A DNA stretch of 64,000 bases, taken from contig NZ_AP017312.1 of the NCBI RefSeq assembly GCF_002355375.1, forward strand, positions 398,501-462,500. Reading direction: 5' to 3'. Shown here piece by piece: positions 35,679 through 44,687 of this stretch. The first letter of the stretch is position 1. Each line of letters opens with the position of its first letter. Under the pieces are notes generated by a model. That model was not told where the DNA came from. It saw nothing but the letters and a program-made list of their open reading frames with translations, and did no database searches. The position numbers were made by a program, and so were the translations under genes. The DNA comes from Aneurinibacillus soli. Lineage in GTDB: Bacteria > Bacillota > Bacilli > Aneurinibacillales > Aneurinibacillaceae.

Positions 35679-36584
35679 GTGGAGCTTCGGCAGATCCAGT
35701 ATTTTATCGAAGTAGCCAAACGTGAACATGTGACAGAGGCGGCGTATGCGCTGCATGTCGCGCAGTCAGCAGTTAGCCGTCAGATTTTTAATCTGGAAGC
35801 GGAACTGGGAGTGAATTTGTTTATTCGAGAAGGGCGGAATGTACGCTTGACGCCAATCGGACGTATGTTTCTCGATCATATGCAGCAAGCCATGAATGTA
35901 ATTGAGAAAGCAAAACGGGAAGTAGAGGAGTATCTGGACCCGGAACGTGGGATTATTCGGGTCGGATTTCCGAGTAGTCTGGCTGCTTACATGCTTCCGA
36001 CTGTTATCTCGGCATTCCGGCAGGAACATCCGCATGTAAAGTTCCAGCTACGTCAGGGATCCTATCATTTCCTGATCGATGCGGTGGACAAGGGGGAGGT
36101 CGATATTGCGCTGCTCGGTCCGGTGCCCACACAGGAGAAGCGCGTGAAGGGAGATATCCTGTTTCTCGAAAATATTGTGGCACTTCTGCCGTCGAATCAT
36201 CCGCTGGCCAAAGAATCGTCTGTACAGCTGAGTCAGTTACGGGACGACCCGTTTGTATTGTTTCCGTCAGGGTTTATTCTGCGGGATATTGTTGTCCAGG
36301 CTTGCAGTCAATTTGGCTTTAGGCCGGACGTATCGTTTGAAGGTGAGGATATTGATGCCATCAAAGGGTTAGTAGCCGCCGGGCTTGGTGTCACATTAAT
36401 TCCTGAAATTACGCTTGTGGACAGCATCCCACGTACAACTGTGAAGAAAATGATCAGTGAGGGGAAGGTAACGCGGACTGTTGGTGTTATTATCCCGCGT
36501 GACCGTGAATTGCTGCCAACAGAGGAGCTTTTTTATGAGTTTTTAAAGCGGTTCTTTGCTGTATTAAACCGCTTTGAAGGATAG
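35679..36584 (+). CDS. LysR-type regulator, GltC-like
   Basis: The 301-residue protein starts at GTG 35679 after GAGGTGAC. Its first 60 residues (MELRQIQYFIEVAKREHVTE, then HVAQSAVSRQIFNLEAELGV, FIREGRNVRLTPIG) closely follow GltC, the B. subtilis activator of glutamate synthase. The effector domain begins near residue 90. In B. subtilis gltC is divergent from gltAB; here it is divergent from gdhA, so it may control glutamate dehydrogenase instead. The known effectors of GltC, 2-oxoglutarate and glutamate, would suit that role, but this is inference. Confidence 0.8.
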   Translation: MELRQIQYFIEVAKREHVTEAAYALHVAQSAVSRQIFNLEAELGVNLFIREGRNVRLTPIGRMFLDHMQQAMNVIEKAKREVEEYLDPERGIIRVGFPSSLAAYMLPTVISAFRQEHPHVKFQLRQGSYHFLIDAVDKGEVDIALLGPVPTQEKRVKGDILFLENIVALLPSNHPLAKESSVQLSQLRDDPFVLFPSGFILRDIVVQACSQFGFRPDVSFEGEDIDAIKGLVAAGLGVTLIPEITLVDSIPRTTVKKMISEGKVTRTVGVIIPRDRELLPTEELFYEFLKRFFAVLNRFEG

Positions 36585-36626
36585 AGGGTATAATGTGGGA
36601 AACCACATAGAAACGAGGGACTGGAT

Positions 36627-37745
36627 GTGCACGATTTTCAACAGCTAGGAATTGGATCTTCTTTATATACAAAACTTCAGGAAAACGGAATTACGACTCC
36701 GACTCCCATTCAGGAACAGGCGATTCCGGTTCTGCTGCAGGGAAGAGACGTTATCGGAAAAGCACAGACTGGAACAGGTAAGACATTGGCGTTTCTGCTG
36801 CCGATTATGGAGAAGATTGATTTATCTATAAATCATATTCAGGCGTTAATCATTACCCCGACGCGTGAGTTAGCACTGCAAGTAACAGCAGAAGCGAAGA
36901 AGCTGGCAGATGGATCAGGCATACATGTGCTGGCCGTATACGGTGGCCAGGATGTCGAACGGCAGATGAAACAGCTGGAAGGAGATGTGCATATCGTCAT
37001 CGGAACGCCAGGGCGTCTGCTTGATCATCTGCGAAGAGGCACAATCGAATTATCACACGTAGCCATGCTCGTACTTGATGAGGCTGATCAGATGCTGCAT
37101 ATCGGTTTTTTGCCCGAGGTGCAGGATATTATCAGCGAGACGCCAGATGAACGCCAGACGATGCTGTTCTCAGCTACGATGACACAGGCGGTACGCATGC
37201 TGGCGAAACGGTATACGAGAGAGGCATATGACATTCGCGTAAAAGAGGCAGAGATTACGGTTTCGGATATTCAGCAGCTGCTTGTGGAGACAACGGACCG
37301 GGCGAAGCAGGATACGTTGTGTCGCCTTATTAATGAGCAACGTCCATTTCTGGCGATGATTTTCTGCCGGACTAAACGGCGGGTTAGCAAGCTGAATGAG
37401 GCCCTTCAGGCGAGAGGATATAGCGTAGATGAATTACATGGTGATTTGTCGCAGGCAAAGAGAGAGCAAGTGATGCAGCGCTTCCGCGAGGGACAAATTC
37501 ATCTGCTAATAGCAACCGATGTGGCTGCACGAGGGCTGGATGTAGACGGGGTGACGCATGTGTTTAATTATGATATTCCTCATGATGTGGAGAGCTATGT
37601 ACATCGGATTGGACGTACTGGGCGGGCAGGCGAGGTGGGACGTGCTATTACCCTTGCTGCACCGAAGGATCGACCTTATGTGGCGATGATTGAGAAGGGG
37701 ATTCGGATGACGCTTTCAAGGCAGGCAGGAAAGCAAAAAGGGTGA
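36627..37745 (+). CDS. DEAD-box RNA helicase, YfmL-like
   Basis: The 372-residue helicase starts at GTG 36627 (AGGGA upstream). All core motifs are present in order: the Q-motif region [60 protein letters not shown] and [10 protein letters not shown]. There is no C-terminal extension beyond about residue 365, so it lacks the RNA-binding tails of CshA or DbpA; size and compactness match YfmL, a ribosome-biogenesis helicase in B. subtilis. It sits beside another helicase (hrpB) across a small convergent pair of genes. It ends at a shared terminator. Confidence 0.88.
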   Translation: MHDFQQLGIGSSLYTKLQENGITTPTPIQEQAIPVLLQGRDVIGKAQTGTGKTLAFLLPIMEKIDLSINHIQALIITPTRELALQVTAEAKKLADGSGIHVLAVYGGQDVERQMKQLEGDVHIVIGTPGRLLDHLRRGTIELSHVAMLVLDEADQMLHIGFLPEVQDIISETPDERQTMLFSATMTQAVRMLAKRYTREAYDIRVKEAEITVSDIQQLLVETTDRAKQDTLCRLINEQRPFLAMIFCRTKRRVSKLNEALQARGYSVDELHGDLSQAKREQVMQRFREGQIHLLIATDVAARGLDVDGVTHVFNYDIPHDVESYVHRIGRTGRAGEVGRAITLAAPKDRPYVAMIEKGIRMTLSRQAGKQKG

Positions 37746-37764
37746 GCATTGAGCTCGCCCTTTT
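37734..37764. terminator. Bidirectional terminator between the DEAD-box gene and ywbE
   Basis: AAAGGGTGAGC pairs with GCTCGCCCTTTTT around ATTGA. Confidence 0.85.
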
Positions 37765-37959
37765 TCATTTGAAGATGGTTTTCACGCGCCCTACCTGTCC
37801 ATCTTGCAGGCGTACTTTGATGCCGTGCGGATGAAAGCTGGATTTCGTCAGGATGTCCTTGACGATGCCGCGTGTTGTTTTTCCTGTTCGTTGATCCTGC
37901 TTCAGCACAATGTCGACTTCAATTCCAGGCGTGATATCCACCCGCTGCTGACCGTTCAT
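37765..37959 (-). CDS. ywbE: YwbE family small protein
   Basis: The 64-residue protein matches the YwbE (DUF2196) family along its length: VDITPGIEVDIVLKQDQRTG, TRGIVKDILTKSSFHPHGIK and the end VRLQDGQVGRVK. The compact beta fold and GxxVxIVLKxDQRTGxxTxGxV pattern resemble small KOW/SH3-like RNA-associated proteins, but no biochemical function is established. Its ATG lies directly after the stop of the small basic gene upstream, so the two are coupled. In this window it stands between two RNA helicase genes. Confidence 0.85.
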   Translation of the reverse strand: MNGQQRVDITPGIEVDIVLKQDQRTGKTTRGIVKDILTKSSFHPHGIKVRLQDGQVGRVKTIFK

Positions 37960-38169
37960 TTAGACACCTGTCCGGCGGCGCTGGTTGTTTGCTTTCTTCG
38001 TTTGTTGGCTTTTCACCTTCTGACTGCCAGCAGCGCGCTGCGGCCCGTTTTGCGCTGCCTGCTGCGCCTGTTTCTTGCTGGCGAGCTTTTGTTTAATCGC
38101 ATCCTGGAGACTAACTTTTTTCTTTTCAGTCGAAGCAGTATTTTGTTCGTTTTGTGTGGAATCAGACAT
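37960..38169 (-). CDS. Small basic hypothetical protein coupled to ywbE
   Basis: Starting at ATG 38169 (GAGGGGAT upstream) the product has 69 residues. It is very rich in Lys, Gln, Ala and Arg, with a Ser/Asn/Thr-rich N-terminus, a predicted helix VSLQDAIKQKLASKKQAQQA and a disordered basic tail ending NQRRRTGV. No hydrophobic segment or known domain is visible. The composition suggests nucleic-acid binding. It ends with TAA immediately followed by the ywbE ATG, which implies translational coupling. Function unknown. Confidence 0.65.
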   Translation of the reverse strand: MSDSTQNEQNTASTEKKKVSLQDAIKQKLASKKQAQQAAQNGPQRAAGSQKVKSQQTKKANNQRRRTGV

Positions 38170-38265
38170 GGTTATTATCCCCTCTATCATAAAAATTCGT
38201 GTGAATGTGCAAGCTTGCTTTTTGATATGATGATGTCAATACACTATACCACAGGGGGACGTGGC

Positions 38266-40749
38266 ATGACAAAACTGCCAATTAAAGCGGTTATTTCCGA
38301 TTTGCGGGAGGCGCTTCGTACCCGGCAGAACGCTGTACTTATCGCAGCTCCGGGTGCGGGCAAGACGACGCATGTGCCGCTTGCGTTGCTCGATGAGCCG
38401 TGGCTTACGGGACAGCGTATTCTCATGCTCGAACCGCGCCGTCTTGCTGCGCGTACCGCTGCACGCTACATGGCGGCTTCGCTTGGAGAGAAGGCGGGAG
38501 AGACTATTGGCTACCGCGTTAAAATGGATACAAAAGTAGGTCCTACTACAAGAGTTGAAGTCATTACAGAAGGTGTTCTAACCCGTCTGCTGCAGAATGA
38601 TCCGGCACTTGAAGGAGTGGGACTTGTTATTTTTGATGAGTTTCACGAACGGAATCTGCATGCTGATCTGGGGCTTGCGCTTTGCCTGCAATCACAGTCA
38701 CTCCTGCGGGATGATTTGCGCATTCTTGTTATGTCGGCCACACTGGAGACCGAACCGGTCGCAGCGCTTCTTAACGGCGCTCCTGTTATTGAGAGTGCGG
38801 GACAGGCATTTCCTGTTGAAACGTATTATGCCAAGCAGCTAATAAAAGGAACTGTTGAGGCCGCAGTTGTACAAACGATTCAAAAGGCTTTGCAGCAGCA
38901 TAATGGCGATGTGCTTGTATTCCTGCCAGGTGCAGGCGAGATACGTCGAGTGGAAAGAATGCTTGTAGAGATAGAATGGACGGAACAAGTACGTGTTGCT
39001 CCGCTGTACGGCAATTTATCGCGAGACGAACAGGACCAGGCGATTGCACCAGGAAAACCGGGCGAGCGTAAAATCGTATTGGCAACCTCGATTGCGGAGA
39101 CAAGCCTGACGGTTGAAGGGGTACGGATCGTTATTGATAGCGGTCTGATGCGTGTGGCGCGTTTCTCGCCACGTACGGGCATGACAAGGCTCGAAACGAT
39201 CCGTGTATCCCGTGCATCGGCAGATCAGCGGCGTGGCCGTGCCGGGCGTCTATCGTCGGGTATATGCTTTCGTCTCTGGACGGAGGAGGAAGATCGGCAG
39301 CTTGCGGCGCGCCTTACACCGGAGATTCTTGAGACAGACCTGGCTCCGCTCACGCTTGCGCTGGCAGAATGGGGTGCGGAGCCAAGAGAGCTTCTCTGGC
39401 TGGATGCTCCCCCGATAGCAGCCTTGGCGCAGGCACGGGAGCTATTAATGCAGCTGGGTGCCCTTGGGGAAGATGGTACGATTACGTCCCACGGTCGCCA
39501 GATAGCCGAACTTGGTGTACATCCGCGCCTGGCTCATATGATGCTACGGGCTAAAGAACTTGCGCTTGGTGGCCTGGCATGTGAGCTGGCGGCGGTTCTC
39601 AGTGAACGAGATTTTGTCCGTGGGGAGAGACGGAACGCAGACACACGGCTTAGAATTGATCTGCTTCATGTGCGTAATAATCAGAGTACACCTTATCAAA
39701 TAGACGAAGGGTTACGTCGGCGGATCTGGACGGAAGCAGAAGAGTGGAAGCGTCAGCTGGCGGTAAAGGACGAGACAGGCAAGAAGGGCGATTGGTGTGG
39801 GTTGTTGCTTTCGTTCGCTTATCCAGACCGCATTGCCCAGCGGCGCGAGAATGGGCGGTTTTTATTAAGCAATGGTCGAGGGGCGATGTTTGCAGAAGCG
39901 CAGGCAATGAGTATGTCTGTATATCTAGTAGCCGCAGAACTTGGAGATGACGTGCCGGAGAGTCGGATTTTTCTAGCTGCTCCGGTCGATATTCAAGACA
40001 TTATCGAACATGCGGGTGAGCAGGTGAAAGAAGAACAGTGGATTGTCTGGGATCATTCTGCGCAGGCAGTTCGTGCGCGAAACCGCATGAGACTTGGGGC
40101 GCTGATTTTGTCAGAGACACCGCTTGTAAGCCCGAACCCGGATGATTGTCTGGCTGCGTTGCTTGCAGGAATTCGCGAAGAAGGGATGCGTATTTTCTCA
40201 TGGAACAAGGCATCTAAGCAGCTGCGGGAACGTCTTGCTTTCTTGTATCAAGCGGGAGCGGAGACACTTGAAATGTCCGATGAGGCATTGCTGGCATCCC
40301 TCGAAGAGTGGGCTGCGCCACATGTATACGGGTTAAAAAGCCGGGCTGAGCTGGAACGTTTGAACATGAAGGATGTACTAGAGGGTATGTTGTCATGGGA
40401 AGATCGCCAGAAGCTTGATGCGGAAGCGCCGACACATATCATCGTTCCAAGCGGCTCACGCATTCCGATTGACTACAGTGATCCACAGCAGCCAGTCCTA
40501 GCCGTACGCCTGCAAGAAGTATTTGGATTGATGGAGACACCATGTATTGCGCGAGGACGGATTCCGCTTCTGATACATTTGCTGTCACCAGCTAATCGTC
40601 CGGTGCAGGTTACCCGTGATCTAGCTAGTTTTTGGTGCACTACGTATTTTGAAATTAAAAAAGACCTCAAAGGTCGGTACCCGAAGCATTACTGGCCGGA
40701 TGATCCGCTGAACGCACTTCCGACTAATCGGGTGCGTCCACGGCAATAG
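38266..40749 (+). CDS. hrpB: ATP-dependent helicase HrpB (DEAH family)
   Basis: I place the start at ATG 38266 (827 residues, MTKLPIKAVISDLREAL; AGGGGG upstream); the frame is open far upstream but that part is the shadow of the two small genes on the other strand. Motifs: Walker A APGAGKTTHVP, DEFHER, SATLE, VFLPGAGEIRR, ATSIAETSLT and QRRGRAGR. The C-terminal region carries the HrpB-specific extension (IDYSDPQQPVLAVRLQEVFG, ending near WPDDPLNALPT). Length is normal for HrpB. The role of HrpB is not well defined; RNA helicase activity is inferred from the family. Confidence 0.92.
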   Translation: MTKLPIKAVISDLREALRTRQNAVLIAAPGAGKTTHVPLALLDEPWLTGQRILMLEPRRLAARTAARYMAASLGEKAGETIGYRVKMDTKVGPTTRVEVITEGVLTRLLQNDPALEGVGLVIFDEFHERNLHADLGLALCLQSQSLLRDDLRILVMSATLETEPVAALLNGAPVIESAGQAFPVETYYAKQLIKGTVEAAVVQTIQKALQQHNGDVLVFLPGAGEIRRVERMLVEIEWTEQVRVAPLYGNLSRDEQDQAIAPGKPGERKIVLATSIAETSLTVEGVRIVIDSGLMRVARFSPRTGMTRLETIRVSRASADQRRGRAGRLSSGICFRLWTEEEDRQLAARLTPEILETDLAPLTLALAEWGAEPRELLWLDAPPIAALAQARELLMQLGALGEDGTITSHGRQIAELGVHPRLAHMMLRAKELALGGLACELAAVLSERDFVRGERRNADTRLRIDLLHVRNNQSTPYQIDEGLRRRIWTEAEEWKRQLAVKDETGKKGDWCGLLLSFAYPDRIAQRRENGRFLLSNGRGAMFAEAQAMSMSVYLVAAELGDDVPESRIFLAAPVDIQDIIEHAGEQVKEEQWIVWDHSAQAVRARNRMRLGALILSETPLVSPNPDDCLAALLAGIREEGMRIFSWNKASKQLRERLAFLYQAGAETLEMSDEALLASLEEWAAPHVYGLKSRAELERLNMKDVLEGMLSWEDRQKLDAEAPTHIIVPSGSRIPIDYSDPQQPVLAVRLQEVFGLMETPCIARGRIPLLIHLLSPANRPVQVTRDLASFWCTTYFEIKKDLKGRYPKHYWPDDPLNALPTNRVRPRQ

Positions 40750-40754
40750 CTAGC

Positions 40755-40788
40755 AAAAAAAGAACCGTCAGTGCGACGGTTCTTTTTG
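40755..40788. terminator. Bidirectional terminator between hrpB and ctaM
   Basis: AAAGAACCGTC pairs with GACGGTTCTTTTT around AGTGC. Confidence 0.9.
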
Positions 40789-40797
40789 TCTGGGTCT

Positions 40798-41334
40798 CTA
40801 TGAGTAATAGGGTGAGATCATGATATATACAATGACACCGGTAAGGCTGACATACAGCCAGAGCGGCATCGTCCAGCGAGCGATCTTCCGATGTTTGTCC
40901 ACCTGCATATTCAGACCGCGTGTTACCGTAATAAGTGCCAGCGGAACGATAACAGCAGACAGAACGATGTGTGTGAGAAGAACGAAGTAGTAGATCGGTC
41001 GCAGAATCCCTTCTCCGCCATAGTGTGTAGATGGTGCCATTGCGTGATATGTTACATACGAGACAAGAAAAAGAGTTGTTGTTGTGAAAGCTGCAAAAAT
41101 ATAGCGGCGATGGCGCTGAATGTTTTTTTGTTTGATTGAATAGAGAGCAGCCACCAGGAAAATAAATGTGAAGCTATTCATGACAGCATTGAAAAACGGA
41201 AGAAACGTTAGATTAATGTCGCCAAGACCTTTGTATTTCGGCATGAAGTATAGAACAGCGACAAGTAAGTTAATGACAATTGTGAGAACCACAATAATCG
41301 GCGTATAATTGCGCTGTTTTACCTGTTGATTCAT
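40798..41334 (-). CDS. ctaM: Cytochrome oxidase assembly protein CtaM (DUF420/YozB)
   Basis: Start at ATG 41334 gives 178 residues with five hydrophobic helices (first NYTPIIVVLTIVINLLVAVLY). DUF420 features include the conserved His in RHRRYIFAAF, SYVTYHAMAPSTHYGG, LTHIVLSAVIVPL and the last HRKIARWTMPLWLYVSLTGV. CtaM/YozB is needed for activity of aa3-type oxidases in Staphylococcus (QoxABCD) and B. subtilis. It lies divergent from qoxABCD, which fits that role. The conserved histidines may bind heme or copper during assembly; that is inference from the family. Confidence 0.82.
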   Translation of the reverse strand: MNQQVKQRNYTPIIVVLTIVINLLVAVLYFMPKYKGLGDINLTFLPFFNAVMNSFTFIFLVAALYSIKQKNIQRHRRYIFAAFTTTTLFLVSYVTYHAMAPSTHYGGEGILRPIYYFVLLTHIVLSAVIVPLALITVTRGLNMQVDKHRKIARWTMPLWLYVSLTGVIVYIMISPYYS

Positions 41335-41750
41335 TGTTAAAATCACTCCTTGATCTCTCTTTAGTTTTAGCGTAGCCAATCGTCGACAAAAACAACGATT
41401 CACGTGTCTTATTGTAGCGCTTTTTTTGTGCATACACAGTAAGAAAAATGCAACATATTGTGAATTCGGAGAGTTTGTCCTATGTACACATACAAATGTA
41501 TGAAAACAATGCTAAATCTTTGTCCGAAATTTATTCCTACATTAAATATTGCTCAGTTTTCATAGTCCTTTTTCTGACTTAAAAGAGTAGGTGTGGAGAA
41601 TCTGAGAAAGTTTCGTGTTTCAATTGTGACGAATTGATGAATAATAGTAAAACGAACAAGCGGAGTGCGATTATCTCTGATATTATAAAAGCGCTATTAA
41701 ATGTTCTACATCATCTTAGGGTGGATGCGTAAGAGAGGAGATGAAACAAG
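41335..41750. other. Divergent ctaM-qoxA control region
   Basis: These 416 AT-rich bases contain no gene beyond a 9-codon leader frame at 41725-41754. They should hold the promoters of ctaM and qoxABCD. I see TTGTGAATTC-like words (near 41459), a half-match to a redox-regulator Rex site, but no full palindrome and no convincing sigma-A promoter. Confidence 0.5.
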
Positions 41751-41754
41751 GTGA
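41725..41754 (+). CDS. Possible 9-codon leader peptide overlapping qoxA
   Basis: ATG at 41725 opens nine codons (MRKRGDETR) and stops at TGA 41752-41754, overlapping the qoxA GTG by the GTGA arrangement. AGGGTGG lies just upstream, close to the ATG. It could couple translation to qoxA; it may equally be chance. Confidence 0.2.
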   Translation: MRKRGDETR

Positions 41755-42674
41755 GCAAACAAAAGCTGCTACGTCGGTCTGGGTTTTTCATCATGGCAGC
41801 TTTGGCAATGGTCCTTTTGTCTGGATGCGAGCAATACATCGTGTTAGATCCAAAAGGTCCCGTTGCTGAAGTGGAATACCGAATGATTGTGATTTCCACA
41901 ATTCTTTGTGCAATCGTCGTGATTCCGGTTCTGGCTATCTTCGCGTATGTCGTATATCGATTCCGTGATAAGCCAGGCAACAATGCACCTTATGCCCCGC
42001 ATTGGGACGATAATAAGGTGCTTGAGATCATCTGGTGGGGGGTACCAATTGTCATTATCGGTATTCTGGGTTATTTCACAGCACGTGATACATTCGCTTT
42101 GGCGAACCCGCCAAAAACTGAAGAGCCACCAATGGTGATTCAGGCTACATCTATGGACTGGAAATGGGTATTCCATTATCCGGGCCAAGACATCGCTACG
42201 GTAAACGAAGTACACATGCCGGTTGGCAAACGGGTTGAGTTCCAGGTAACAGCAGACAATGCACCGATGAACTCTTTCTGGGTTCCGCAACTTGCAGGTC
42301 AGACGTACACAATGCCGGGTATGGCAATGAAGCTGGGCATACAAGCTAACCATGCAGGTGAATACTTCGGTTCAGGCGCTAACTTCACAGGCGCAGGTTT
42401 TGCACACATGCAGTTCAAAGTAATTGCAGAAGATCAAGCTAAGTTTGATCAATGGGCTGCCAATGTAAAACATACAGCCCCAGCTATGACTCGTGCAGAT
42501 TATGACAAGCTTGTTACAACAAAAGGTCTTGCAGATAAAAAAGAGTACTCTTCTTATCCGAAAGGGATTTTTGAAGAGCGCGTTATGGAAAACGGTGGGG
42601 ACAACCACACTGGCCACTTCGAACATAAAGAGGCTACAAAAGGTGAAAAGTCTCAAGAAAGTACGAATAAATAA
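41751..42674 (+). CDS. qoxA: Cytochrome aa3 quinol oxidase subunit II
   Basis: The 307-residue lipoprotein starts at GTG 41751 (GAGGAG upstream). The lipobox LLSGC gives lipidated Cys26. Two transmembrane helices follow (about 45-70 and 90-115), then the extracellular cupredoxin domain. The region that would carry the CuA ligands in cytochrome c oxidases reads NHAGEYFGSGANFTGAGFAH and lacks both cysteines. The protein is therefore a quinol oxidase subunit, not a cytochrome c oxidase subunit. VLDPKGPVAEVEYR after the lipobox is typical of QoxA. It leads the qoxABCD operon. Confidence 0.92.
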   Translation: MSKQKLLRRSGFFIMAALAMVLLSGCEQYIVLDPKGPVAEVEYRMIVISTILCAIVVIPVLAIFAYVVYRFRDKPGNNAPYAPHWDDNKVLEIIWWGVPIVIIGILGYFTARDTFALANPPKTEEPPMVIQATSMDWKWVFHYPGQDIATVNEVHMPVGKRVEFQVTADNAPMNSFWVPQLAGQTYTMPGMAMKLGIQANHAGEYFGSGANFTGAGFAHMQFKVIAEDQAKFDQWAANVKHTAPAMTRADYDKLVTTKGLADKKEYSSYPKGIFEERVMENGGDNHTGHFEHKEATKGEKSQESTNK

Positions 42675-42698
42675 CGCGAAAGGAAGGAGGAAATCCAT

Positions 42699-44687
42699 AT
42701 GTTAGAAAACATCAAAACTTTCGCATCTACGTTTTTTGTTACGGGCGACCCGATGATTTATGGTGCGGATGTTTCGATTGTACTGGTCAGTCTTGCAGCT
42801 CTTTTCGTTCTGACATATTTCAAAAAATGGGGTTATGTGTGGCGCGAATGGATTACAACAGTTGACCACAAGAAGATCGGTACAATGTACTTCACCGCTG
42901 CTCTTCTCATGTTGTTCCGTGGCGGTGTTGATGCCCTGTTAATGCGTGTTCAGCTAGCAGCGCCGGACATGAAGCTCCTGCATTCTGAACACTATAATGA
43001 AATTTTTACAACGCACGGTACTATTATGATCCTGTTCATGGCGATGCCATTCATGTTCGCCCTGTTCAACTGGGTTGTGCCGTTGCAAATTGGTGCACGT
43101 GACGTTGCATTCCCGTTCCTGAACTCCGTAAGTTTCTGGTTGTTCTTCTTCGGTGCAATGCTATTCAACCTTTCGTTCGTAATCGGTGGTTCTCCAGACG
43201 CTGGATGGCTGAGTTATCCGCCGCTTTCGGAAAATGCATTTAGTCACGGACCAGGTCAGAACTTCTATATCTGGGGTGTCCAGATTTCTGGTATTGGTTC
43301 CCTTGCGACAGGGATTAACTTCCTTGTAACGATCCTTAAAATGCGTGCTCCGGGCATGAAATTGATGAAAATGCCGATGTTCACATGGTCTGTTCTGGCC
43401 GCCTGCATCATCATTATCTTCGCTTTCCCGGTTCTGACCATTTCTCTTGCACTGCTGTTTATGGACCGTTTCTTTGGCGCTCACTTCTTTACAATTGACG
43501 GTGGCGGTAACCCAATGATGTATGTCAACTTGATCTGGATGTGGGGTCACCCTGAGGTATACATCGTAGTTCTGCCAGCGTTCGGTATTTTGTCTGAAGT
43601 AGTAAGTACGTTCTCGAAGAAATCGATCTTCGGGTACAAATCCATGGTATTCGCCATGATGGTTATCAGCGTTGTTTCCTACTTCACATGGGTTCACCAC
43701 TTCTTTACGATGGGTGCAGGCGCTGACGTTAACACATTCTTTGCTATTTCGACAATGGCCATTGCGATTCCAACAGGGGTTAAAGTATTTAACTGGCTGT
43801 TTACAATGTTCCGTGGTCGGATTGAAGTATCTCAGCCAATGCTCTGGGTAATGGGCTTTATTCCATGCTTCGTAGTCGGTGGTGCAACAGGGGTTATGCT
43901 TGCTGTCGCTCCAGCTGACTATCAGTATCACAACAGTTACTTCCTGGTTGCTCACTTCCACCAGACACTGATCGGTGGTGTAGTATTCCCGTATCTGGCG
44001 GGTCTGTACTACTGGTGGCCAAAAATCTTCGGCTTCAAGCTGAACGATCGTCTTGGTAAATGGGCGTTCTGGCTGTGGAACATCGGTTTCTATGTGTGCT
44101 TCATGCCGCAGTACGCTCTTGGTTTCATGGGTATGACTCGTCGTCTGTACACATACGGTTGGGACATGGGTTGGGCTCCGCTCAACATGGTGTCGACTGT
44201 TGGTGCGTTCCTGATGGGTGTCGGCTTCCTGTTCCAGGGCTGGCAGATCATTCACGGTATTCTGTATGCAGAGCGCAGCAACGCTACAGACTCTTGGGGC
44301 ACAGGTCGCTCTCTTGAGTGGTCGATTCCATCTCCGCCGCCTGTATACAACTTCGCAGTTGTACCGCAGGTTAAAGGTTTCGACGATTGGTATCTGACTA
44401 AAGAAGAAATGAAAAAACCAGGTTACAAAGCAGAAAAACCACAGCTTGAATCGATTCATATGCCGAAGAATTCCGGTATTCCATTCGTAATGGGAGCATG
44501 CTGGTTCCTAGCAGGTTTCGGTCTGACAATGGAAACGGCGTTCTCATGGATGATCGTTCCAGGCGTGATTGGTCTTATTGGTGTAGGACTGTGTATGTTT
44601 GCCCGTTCTTTTAGCTATGACACGGATTATTATATTCCTGTTGACGAAGTTAAACGCACCGAGGCTTCATTGGGGAGGGTTGTATAA
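42699..44687 (+). CDS. qoxB: Cytochrome aa3 quinol oxidase subunit I
   Basis: The 662-residue membrane protein is the catalytic heme-copper subunit that reduces O2 to water and pumps protons. Heme and copper ligands are visible: the THGTIMILFMAMP helix (His of low-spin heme), WGHPEVYIVVLPAFG (CuB His and the crosslinked Tyr), HHFFTMG (two CuB His), and VAHFHQTLIGG (heme His pair). Length is close to Bacillus QoxB (about 650). It has a strong GGAAGGAGG site and overlaps qoxC by one base (TAATG). Electron donor is expected to be menaquinol, in line with the CuA-less subunit II. Confidence 0.95.
   Translation: MLENIKTFASTFFVTGDPMIYGADVSIVLVSLAALFVLTYFKKWGYVWREWITTVDHKKIGTMYFTAALLMLFRGGVDALLMRVQLAAPDMKLLHSEHYNEIFTTHGTIMILFMAMPFMFALFNWVVPLQIGARDVAFPFLNSVSFWLFFFGAMLFNLSFVIGGSPDAGWLSYPPLSENAFSHGPGQNFYIWGVQISGIGSLATGINFLVTILKMRAPGMKLMKMPMFTWSVLAACIIIIFAFPVLTISLALLFMDRFFGAHFFTIDGGGNPMMYVNLIWMWGHPEVYIVVLPAFGILSEVVSTFSKKSIFGYKSMVFAMMVISVVSYFTWVHHFFTMGAGADVNTFFAISTMAIAIPTGVKVFNWLFTMFRGRIEVSQPMLWVMGFIPCFVVGGATGVMLAVAPADYQYHNSYFLVAHFHQTLIGGVVFPYLAGLYYWWPKIFGFKLNDRLGKWAFWLWNIGFYVCFMPQYALGFMGMTRRLYTYGWDMGWAPLNMVSTVGAFLMGVGFLFQGWQIIHGILYAERSNATDSWGTGRSLEWSIPSPPPVYNFAVVPQVKGFDDWYLTKEEMKKPGYKAEKPQLESIHMPKNSGIPFVMGACWFLAGFGLTMETAFSWMIVPGVIGLIGVGLCMFARSFSYDTDYYIPVDEVKRTEASLGRVV

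Noticed and set aside
37804..38265. Long open extension of the hrpB frame upstream of 38266
   Set aside because: It runs antisense to ywbE and the small basic gene, has no ribosome site and no similarity to HrpB; ATG 38266 with AGGGGG is the natural start.
41741..41860. ATG 41741 directly after AGGAG as a separate reading frame
   Set aside because: It is out of frame with qoxA and soon stops; the qoxA lipoprotein signal needs the GTG at 41751.
43161..44459. A 432-codon open frame antisense to qoxB
   Set aside because: Caused by codon bias in a highly conserved membrane gene; no ribosome site and an implausible His/Cys-rich composition.
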